A stretch of 39,508 bases of DNA from an uncultured Pirellulaceae bacterium (GTDB lineage: Bacteria; Planctomycetota; Planctomycetia; Pirellulales; Pirellulaceae). The notes beneath the pieces are model-generated. The model ran no database searches. It was not told the origin of the DNA and saw nothing but the letters and a program-made list of their open reading frames with translations. Positions 33,996 to 39,508 of this stretch are shown one piece after another. The stretch's first letter is position 1; every line of letters starts with the position of its first letter. Both the position numbers and the translations under genes were made by a program. The stretch is from assembly GCA_937929805.1 (NCBI GenBank), contig CALFUT010000066.1, forward strand, positions 1 through 39,508. The letters run 5' to 3'.

Positions 33996-35288
33996 TTAGC
34001 GAAGGATTCGGTCGTCGCGTGATGCGATAACCGGTTTGGCAGCCGCTTTATCGTCTGGGAACAGGTCCACCAGCCATTGAGCATGTTGCTTCGGGACCGG
34101 TGGCTTACTAGAAACATCGGCAATCCGATCGGAGACACTACGACCAAACTGGGTGTCCGAAAATTTCTGGGCGACTCGTTCATAGTGTATTTTGGCGGCC
34201 CGATTCTGGCCCCGCTGAGCGTAATAGTCACCCAATGAGTAATCGCGTTCGGCAAGCTGATTGCGGATCAGCGTCGCTTGCGATTCGAGGTATCCCAGAT
34301 GCTCTTGAGCTTCCGTTGGAAACTTCCGAACGACTTTCTCCAGAATTTCGTCAGCGGATTTCAAAGGAGTCGCATCGTAGCTTGGCCCTTTGTAGCCCTG
34401 TACGTGCGCTTGTAGCTCTAACATGTGAGCTTCAAATTGGTACCGGCTTTGAGGATAGTTGTTGCGAATGTCACGAAACGCATCAGTTGCTTCGTAGTAG
34501 TTTTTATCTCGCAGGAATGCTTTCCCAAGCGCGATTGTGGCATCGTCGGCATACTGTCCCGTTGGATCGTCGACTCGAATCCGGTGAAGCACTCGCCGTG
34601 CTTCTCCCGCCATGCCAGTTTTAGGCCGTTGCGGATCGCTGAACGCGATCTTGGAGCCGTTCTCGTCCAGCTCAAGCCAGTATTGTGCAATTGCCAGCCG
34701 TTTTTGTTCGGCAAGGTCAAGGAATCGTGTTCCCGGATACTTTGCGATCAGTCTTTCGAATGCTCGATTGGCTTGCACGTAGCGGTTTGCAAAAAAGTAC
34801 GCTTCGCCCTCTAGGTAAAACGCTTCTTCTTCGACTGCCGTGCCCGGGGCATTGGCACTGGCGATTCGGAATTTGTTGGCGGCGTCGGTGAAAACTTCGA
34901 TATGAGCGTCACCGTTCGGGTTTGCCTGATGCTGAGCACTAGCGCGAGAAAATAGTTCTTTGCCGGTGGAAATCGCGACCGATGCCGCTGAGCGATCTCG
35001 GTCTTTATCGGAAAGCCAACGAGTTTTGAACGTCGTCGCGATCTGACTTGGGGACAAGTCGTCCAACATGATGCGTTCCGTGTTCCGCGCTCCCAGCGGA
35101 TCAAGGTATTCCCCCGAAAGATCTTGCGCAGGTTCTTCGCTCTTCTTCTTTTTCTTGAGCCCTAGTAAAGATCGATCGCTGTTCGCGCCGCGATCCCGTA
35201 GAGATTTGCAGCCGGACGTGCACACGGTCAACGCCCCGATGGCGATGGAAAGTATGAGCACTCGATTGGTTTGATGCCACAATCGCAT
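33996..35288 (-). CDS. BamD-like lipoprotein with tetratricopeptide repeats
   Basis: A 430-residue lipoprotein. The signal peptide ends in a lipobox at Cys27 ('TVCTSGCKSL'), followed by a basic 'LLGLKKKKKSEEP' patch. TPR-type helical pairs run along the protein: 'EEEAFYLEGEAYFFANRYVQ', 'ADDATIALGKAFLRDKNYYE', 'YSLGDYYAQRGQNRAAKIHY' and similar. The arrangement of repeats with 'YPGTRF' and 'NYPQSRYQFEA' loops matches BamD/ComL outer-membrane assembly lipoproteins, although the protein is longer (E. coli BamD is 245 residues). It probably works in folding outer-membrane beta-barrels. A strong AAGGAAG ribosome site lies just before the ATG. lptE follows 32 bases downstream. Confidence 0.85.
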   Translation of the reverse strand: MRLWHQTNRVLILSIAIGALTVCTSGCKSLRDRGANSDRSLLGLKKKKKSEEPAQDLSGEYLDPLGARNTERIMLDDLSPSQIATTFKTRWLSDKDRDRSAASVAISTGKELFSRASAQHQANPNGDAHIEVFTDAANKFRIASANAPGTAVEEEAFYLEGEAYFFANRYVQANRAFERLIAKYPGTRFLDLAEQKRLAIAQYWLELDENGSKIAFSDPQRPKTGMAGEARRVLHRIRVDDPTGQYADDATIALGKAFLRDKNYYEATDAFRDIRNNYPQSRYQFEAHMLELQAHVQGYKGPSYDATPLKSADEILEKVVRKFPTEAQEHLGYLESQATLIRNQLAERDYSLGDYYAQRGQNRAAKIHYERVAQKFSDTQFGRSVSDRIADVSSKPPVPKQHAQWLVDLFPDDKAAAKPVIASRDDRILR

Positions 35289-35391
35289 TTCGACTTCCTT
35301 GTCGTGATGGAATGCTTGCAGGTTTTCGCCGATGTGTGGCTCGCCGAAAACATCATGTTGAATTTTTCAATACGGAGACAACCGTACCAAT

Positions 35392-36300
35392 TTAAATCTT
35401 ACTCGCCGCGGTACGCCGTCCCGAGTTGTTCAAAAACTTTTGCAACCGTGGTTGGTAGCCGATCAAATGTGAAATGTAGTTTCTCAGCAGGCTGCGAACT
35501 TCGGGGACCGGGTCCTCGACCGAAATCGGATCTGAAGCTGTTGTTAAATCTCTCGCCGCGAACGACGACGACTCAGGTCGGTTGTTGCAATCGGTGGTCA
35601 TAGGTTCTTGAACTGAATCTGCACTTGGGTCGTTTTCAAACGGATGGCTTAAATATTTTTTCTGTCGAGTGCGATCGAGCAAAAACGCGAACCCAGTGGA
35701 GGTTAGGCTGATGACGTTTCGCTTGCCGGGGCGACATTGCTGACACAAAATCCCTCCCGAGTTCATCCCAAAACTAACTCGGCTGAGTGTCGTTTTTTCT
35801 TTGCCGCATCCAACGCACTGCGTTAGCAAAGGTAGGTGACCAAGGCAGAAAAGTGCCATCAATTCAAAATCCAATATCGTTTCATCAATCGAGCTTGTAT
35901 TGTTCGTCTTCGTTTTGACCGAGTCAATTTGATCAATCGTTTCAATGGCGATATCAAAAAGTTCGGGGTGAGGGTCTGCATCGTCCGTCAATAAATTCAA
36001 CAGCTCCGCGACGTAATATCCTGCATACAACCGTTCAAGACTTGATGCACCCGCTCGAAAACGGCGTTCTAGCCTTGCTTCGGTCAGCAGATCCATGGCC
36101 CCGGAACGCTTCTTGAGGAACACTATTCGACAAACCGACAACACGTCAAGAGCAGCCTCGAACGGACTTTTGGGCCGCCGAGCCCCCTTGGCCATCGCGG
36201 TGATCTTGCCGTGGTCACGAGTCATCAGCGTCACGATGCAACTGGTCTCGCTGTAGTCGATCACCCGCAGCACGATCGCGTTTGTTTTTTCCAGAGCCAT
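35392..36300 (-). CDS. recO: DNA repair protein RecO
   Basis: A 302-residue protein. RecO anneals ssDNA and, with RecR, loads RecA onto SSB-coated gaps. The N-terminal OB-fold domain is 'AIVLRVIDYSETSCIVTLMT' with 'GKITAMAKGARRPKSPF' (~residues 8-46). A zinc-finger-like element 'CVGCGKE' and 'CQQC' lies at ~160-190. The C-terminus has an insertion of ~50 low-conservation residues (acidic, Ser-rich) before a final helix pair 'VRSLLRNYISHLIGYQPRLQ', making it longer than usual (~250). It starts a run of genes toward the BamD-like lipoprotein, 103 bases away, but a shared function is unlikely. Confidence 0.92.
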   Translation of the reverse strand: MALEKTNAIVLRVIDYSETSCIVTLMTRDHGKITAMAKGARRPKSPFEAALDVLSVCRIVFLKKRSGAMDLLTEARLERRFRAGASSLERLYAGYYVAELLNLLTDDADPHPELFDIAIETIDQIDSVKTKTNNTSSIDETILDFELMALFCLGHLPLLTQCVGCGKEKTTLSRVSFGMNSGGILCQQCRPGKRNVISLTSTGFAFLLDRTRQKKYLSHPFENDPSADSVQEPMTTDCNNRPESSSFAARDLTTASDPISVEDPVPEVRSLLRNYISHLIGYQPRLQKFLNNSGRRTAASKI

Positions 36301-36448
36301 GACATCATGCTATCGCAATGAGGCTCCAATGTCAGCTTCACAACTGCTGGCAAGGGAAAGCCAGCACGTTGAAGCAGATATTTTTGATGCGGGGACCGGG
36401 TTCGTGTACGAAACGAATTTTGCCGCAGGTTCGGAAATATGTGTACAC

Positions 36449-36478
36449 AAAAAAACTCCCGCCTAAAAAAGCGAGAGT
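36449..36478 (-). terminator. Intrinsic terminator of the TlpA-like gene
   Basis: On the minus strand ACTCTCGC (36471-36478) pairs with GCGGGAGT (36455-36462) at seven of eight positions over an 8-base loop, followed by seven T (plus-strand A tract 36449-36455). It lies about 60 bases after the TlpA-like gene, so recO probably has its own promoter in the 36301-36540 gap. Confidence 0.8.
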
Positions 36479-36540
36479 CTGTCGTTCAAAACGCATTGAA
36501 GATCGTGCCGCTGCAAAAAGCTGTGGCGGCGGTGAACTGA

Positions 36541-37794
36541 TCAATCGACTGTTTGTACCGAGATCGCTTCACTCTCATCCGCCAGCATTTTGGCGATGGC
36601 GGATAGGCGGTAAACATCTTGTACGCCGGTCGCGATGTACCGGACATTGCCCGCTCGGTCAACAAAAACCGTTGTCGGCAGCAATTGCTTGCCGGGCAAC
36701 TGGTCGGTTACCGAATTGTCACCAAGGCCGATCGGAAAGTTAAGCTTTTGCTCTTTTTGGACGGCACTGACCGCATCGCGGGTGGTGGACGGTGCTTCTG
36801 GGTTGTCCATCGAGACCCCAATGACCTGAATTCCCTCTCCATCAAACTCTTCAGCCAGCTCCACAAAATGGGGTAGGGCTTCGCGGCATGGAGGGCACCA
36901 AGTTGCCCAGAGATCCACAACTAACACCTCGCCCGGAAAGTCTTGACTCTCCAAGCGAGCTTCGTCCAAGCCGACAACATCTAGCTTGAATGGGAACGGC
37001 TTGAAGTCGCCCAATGCTCGTCGGCCCCAAGCTTCTGCCTTGTTGATGTACGATTCTTCAGCGACTTGAGTAACTTTTTTCAGACGGTTCTGATCAGTAA
37101 GCTTAGCGAGATGCACGTTACCTAAAACTTCGTTGAAATGGACGAAGCCTAAGTCAAACGCCTCGTCAAGACATCGAAACGCGTCTTCGGGATTGCCCTT
37201 GATCGCATACGCGATTGCTTGGTGGTAGACCGGAGTCGCGAGACTAGCCAAAGACTCTTTCGGGTACATCGGGTTGTCCTTGAGCCGTTTCGCGATCGAG
37301 CCTTCTTCGATCATCAAACTACTGGCAACTTTTTTGCTGCGTGGCATCAAGGTTTCGGCCAGACGGCCCGTGGCAACCATCGTGTGGTAGGCAACTTCAG
37401 GGTCACGATCGCCAGTCGCCGCCTTGGTGGCTTTTAAGTGGTTAATTTCCTGAATCGCTTCGTTGAGAATCTTAACGTCGTAACTTTCGTCCTCTTGATC
37501 GGCGATGGTTACAAGCGTGTTCACATAGTTGACCGAAATGAATCGATCTGGCGTGGACTCTTGGCGAGCCTCTTTGGCGATTAGAAACGCCTGTTCCGTT
37601 TTGCCATTCTCAGCAAGTTCGACGGCTTGAGTGAACTTGTCCGTCGGCGTGGATTCCGTCGGCGAGTGAGATGTGTGGACGGTCGAATCTTCTTGAGCGA
37701 TGAGTGCCGCGTTGACCGATGCGGCGTCGTGAATCGTTGACAACAGAGAAAGTAAAACCAGAGACAAACCAACAAAGCACTTCGATGTATGCAT
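36541..37794 (-). CDS. Exported TlpA-family thioredoxin-like protein with a helical N-terminal domain
   Basis: A 417-residue protein. A signal peptide ('FVGLSLVLLSLLSTIHDAA') is followed by ~220 residues of helical, TPR-like sequence ('DKFTQAVELAENGKTEQAFL', 'HQAIAYAIKGNPEDAFRCLD'). The C-terminal ~140 residues are a TlpA/AhpC-TSA thioredoxin domain with the active site 'DLWATWCPPCREALPHFVEL' (C-P-P-C), the 'IGVSMDNPEA' strand and the cis-Pro loop 'LLPTTVFVDRAGNV'. It probably reduces disulfides or haem-ligating cysteines in the periplasm. The TPR-like part may recruit partners. The gene is first in the minus-strand run from this end. Confidence 0.88.
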   Translation of the reverse strand: MHTSKCFVGLSLVLLSLLSTIHDAASVNAALIAQEDSTVHTSHSPTESTPTDKFTQAVELAENGKTEQAFLIAKEARQESTPDRFISVNYVNTLVTIADQEDESYDVKILNEAIQEINHLKATKAATGDRDPEVAYHTMVATGRLAETLMPRSKKVASSLMIEEGSIAKRLKDNPMYPKESLASLATPVYHQAIAYAIKGNPEDAFRCLDEAFDLGFVHFNEVLGNVHLAKLTDQNRLKKVTQVAEESYINKAEAWGRRALGDFKPFPFKLDVVGLDEARLESQDFPGEVLVVDLWATWCPPCREALPHFVELAEEFDGEGIQVIGVSMDNPEAPSTTRDAVSAVQKEQKLNFPIGLGDNSVTDQLPGKQLLPTTVFVDRAGNVRYIATGVQDVYRLSAIAKMLADESEAISVQTVD

Positions 37795-38185
37795 CTTGCG
37801 ATCCTGCCGGGGGTGTTGTTGACGCGATCAAGCCTCTGCGGCCCCAAAGCACAACGATCTTTCAAGTGTCCCCGGTTAGGGGCATGAACGTTGCAAACTG
37901 AATTTCGCGTGGGCGAAACCAGCTGAGCCGCAAATCCTTGCTATTCAGCAGCGATCAACTTAATGACTCAACCGCACTTGAAAACCCTATTTCGACCTAA
38001 ATTCGGCACCATCCACCCCTCAAAAAATCACCAAGAGCTAGCAATGAAGCTTAGCTTCCCACCAGCATTCCCTTTGAGGAAGAGAACGCGACTTTATTGC
38101 CCTGATTGCGGTTTGTCGCGTGATTGGCTCAGTTTTGGCAAATTTTTGATTGGTGATGCAGGAAGTGCGAACCACCACAGTTCAG
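37795..38185. other. 391-base gap without a supported gene
   Basis: Lies between the start of the TlpA-like gene and the stop of the NMT1-like gene, both on the minus strand, so it should contain the TlpA-like gene's promoter, which I cannot place with confidence. A plus-strand ORF at 37963-38196 (77 codons) contains one 'CPDCG' pair but lacks the second half of a zinc site and a clear ribosome site. Confidence 0.4.
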
Positions 38186-39058
38186 CTAGGGCATGACTTC
38201 GTGCAAGACAACGCCGGTCCCTCGCTCGGCATCCGGAACTAGATTCAATCTCCGCAAAAATCGAATCGCCAAGTCAAGCTTTTCGGGCGGCGAGCCAAAT
38301 TTTTTGTTCCACTGAGTCACTGAGAACCACTGAGCGACTTGGTCTGAATCAAGTTCGTATCGCCGGGCAATTTCATCGACGGCCGCCCCGGAGTCCATCA
38401 GTTTTTGACACTGGTCGTTCACGACATGCAGGATTTTCGAAACGATCTCGTCTCGCTGCTCAAGAACCTCTTGCCGGACACAGACGACGAACGCGGGCCA
38501 AGGAGTTTCTCGGATACCCAGTCGTCGGAATTCTCCGTTGGCGACAAACGGAGATGTCGTGAATCGCTCCCAGAAAAAGATGTCGGCGTCGCCGTTGGCT
38601 AAGGCTTCACGTGCGCCGGCAAGATTTTTGACCACAACAAACTGCATCGCGTCCGTTGACCAGCCTCGTTGGGCGGCATCAACAATCGCCATCAGATGAG
38701 AACCAGAACCGTATCGACTGATCGCGTAGCGTTTTCCGTTGATTTGATCGACATCATCAAATGCGGAATCCCCCGCCACGTGGATTCCCCAGATCAAGGG
38801 AGACTTCACATACGTCTGAACGATGCGCGAAGCATTTCCATTCAAGATGTCTGCGACACAACCCTCTGTCAGCACGACCGCAGCGTCAACTTCACCCGAC
38901 CGGAGCGCTTTGGTCATCGCACCAGTGCCACCGGGAAAGTCGATGTACTGCAGATCGACCCCAACGTCCGAAAATGCTCCGCTTTCGATTCCGGTGTGCC
39001 ACGGAAAATTGAAGTGCTCGGGCACTCCGCCAACGACAAATTTTTCTAGTATTCCCAC
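38186..39058 (-). CDS. NMT1/THI5-like substrate-binding protein without signal peptide
   Basis: A 290-residue type II periplasmic-binding-protein fold. The N-terminus 'VVGGVPEHFNFPWHTGIESG' and 'VDLQYIDFPGGTGAMTKALR' begin lobe one. 'VDAAVVLTEGCVADILNG' and 'YAISRYGSGSHLMAIVDAAQ' form the cleft, and 'ALANGDADIFFWERFTTSPF' lies in lobe two. Family members bind pyrimidine precursors, sulfonates or nitrate for ABC import. This one starts (GTG at 39058, with AAAGGA upstream) directly at the fold, with no export signal, and no permease or ATPase is nearby. Related cytosolic versions occur in Bacteroidetes and fungi; function is not established. Confidence 0.82.
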   Translation of the reverse strand: MGILEKFVVGGVPEHFNFPWHTGIESGAFSDVGVDLQYIDFPGGTGAMTKALRSGEVDAAVVLTEGCVADILNGNASRIVQTYVKSPLIWGIHVAGDSAFDDVDQINGKRYAISRYGSGSHLMAIVDAAQRGWSTDAMQFVVVKNLAGAREALANGDADIFFWERFTTSPFVANGEFRRLGIRETPWPAFVVCVRQEVLEQRDEIVSKILHVVNDQCQKLMDSGAAVDEIARRYELDSDQVAQWFSVTQWNKKFGSPPEKLDLAIRFLRRLNLVPDAERGTGVVLHEVMP

Positions 39059-39100
39059 GACTCAAAATTCCTTTAGAAGAATAAATCGAAACAATGCTCG

Positions 39101-39162
39101 GGAGGGTAAGGCTCCGTCCGCACCCCGGTTGAAGGCTCCGTCCGCACCCCGGTTGAAGGCTC
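39101..39162. repeat. Tandem copies of the GC-rich dispersed repeat
   Basis: After the leader GGGAGGGT, a 24-base unit (AAGGCTCCGTCCGCACCCCG plus GTTG) occurs at 39108-39131 and identically at 39132-39155, with a truncated third copy to 39162, then a short T tract. The leader and core match the repeat cluster at 7851-8030, with T for C in the core. Confidence 0.85.
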
Positions 39163-39242
39163 GCTTTTTTTGCCCCGCCAGTTCCGTGCTGAGCCTCGAC
39201 ATTCAGGCGACACTTCGCCCTAAAACAACGGTGAAATTGAAA

Positions 39243-39373
39243 AACTAGGTTTTGCCCCAAAAGTCAAGTTTCGGGAACATTTGTGTAGCCGGAGTCGCCA
39301 GACTTCGGGGAATCGACGAAAGGGCAACCGAACTCTGGCGAGTCCGGCTACGGTTTTGGGACAAAGCCTAGTT
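39243..39373. repeat. Nested imperfect palindrome overlapping the end of cdsA
   Basis: Outer 20-base arms (39243-39262 and 39354-39373) are reverse complements at 18 of 20 positions. Inside, 24-base arms (39285-39308 and 39328-39351) match at 22 of 24 around a 19-base loop. The whole ~131-base unit could fold as one long hairpin with an interior bulge. The right outer arm includes the cdsA stop codon. It may be a dispersed palindromic element that also serves as a transcription stop. Confidence 0.85.
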
Positions 39374-39508
39374 CAAGTAGGCACCAGAATTCGCATCGAG
39401 GAACAGACGAGTCACGTGAAAGAAAATCGGAGCCGCAAAGCATACCGAGTCAATTCGATCGAGCACTCCGGCGTGACCGGTCACCAACGTTCCGTAATCG
39501 CTTAGTCC
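39368..39508 (-). CDS. cdsA: Phosphatidate cytidylyltransferase (CdsA), C-terminal end
   Basis: The last 46 codons of a minus-strand gene that continues beyond the window. The sequence '[20 protein letters not shown]' corresponds to the C-terminal CDP-diglyceride synthetase signature (K-D-x-G...P-G-H-G-G-x-x-D-R-x-D), followed by '[20 protein letters not shown]', a final membrane helix. CdsA makes CDP-diacylglycerol from phosphatidate and CTP, the branch point of phospholipid synthesis, in the inner membrane. Two positions differ from the usual signature (Thr for Pro before G-H, Ala for Gly after it). Its stop codon lies in the right arm of the palindromic element. Confidence 0.8.
   Translation of the reverse strand, partial: GLSDYGTLVTGHAGVLDRIDSVCFAAPIFFHVTRLFLDANSGAYLN

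Noticed and set aside
37963-38196. 77-codon plus-strand ORF with a CPDCG motif
   Set aside because: Only one cysteine pair, overlaps the end of the NMT1-like gene and lacks a ribosome site.

Overview
The window reads as chromosomal DNA of a planctomycete, most likely a Pirellulaceae member close to Rhodopirellula. This is inferred from several things together: loose spacing with few tight operons, moderate GC, a Hanks-type kinase with a periplasmic tail, an ECF sigma factor, LptE and BamD-like lipoproteins (so a diderm envelope), the Pirellulaceae-style 'NPYSAP' N-terminus of a small membrane protein, and palindromic and GC-rich dispersed repeats between genes. No rRNA, tRNA, CRISPR array, transposase, phage gene or integrase was seen. 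It looks like ordinary chromosome, with one decayed gene and three kinds of repeat.

Layout. 1-2.9 kb: the end of a LysM protein, a SLOG-fold putative molybdenum-cofactor carrier, the frameshifted 3' end of a PfkB/fructokinase gene, a cupin and an exported SGNH hydrolase. 2.9-8.3 kb: an ECF sigma factor with its own terminator, a 1.1 kb hairpin-rich gene-free stretch, a GGQ release-factor-like protein, a membrane-anchored Ser/Thr kinase, YacG, and a repeat cluster. 8.3-13.5 kb: a polytopic membrane protein and a pyrimidine salvage group (CNT nucleoside transporter, cytidine deaminase, pyrimidine-nucleoside phosphorylase) interleaved with rsfS. 13.8-18.4 kb: four co-directional genes that look like hexuronate catabolism (2-hydroxyacid dehydrogenase, Ldh2-type dehydrogenase, fructuronate-reductase-like SDR, UxaC). 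18.6-22.2 kb: a TolC-family protein with a very long N-terminal extension, meeting a hypothetical gene tail to tail. 22.4-25.2 kb: sucCD behind a near-consensus promoter, then a small membrane protein.

From 25.4 to 37.8 kb every gene is on the minus strand. In transcription order these are a TlpA-like thioredoxin, recO, a BamD-like lipoprotein, lptE, a PqqD-like/M50/HlyD fusion, an M28 peptidase with PA-like and PDZ regions, a Kv-like channel, scpB and glgC. The BamD-LptE-M50/HlyD block is the most unusual: lptE and the fusion gene are only three bases apart, linking envelope assembly with an embedded-protease/adaptor protein of unknown substrate. The right end has an orphan NMT1-like binding protein, a nested palindromic element and the C-terminus of CdsA, which has no long ORF but is clear from its signature.

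The best leads are the M50/HlyD fusion in its outer-membrane context, the long extension of the TolC homologue, the Kv channel with a large pore-loop insert and zinc ribbon, the uronate cluster with three different dehydrogenases, and the palindromic repeats. No complete new defence or mobile system was found.
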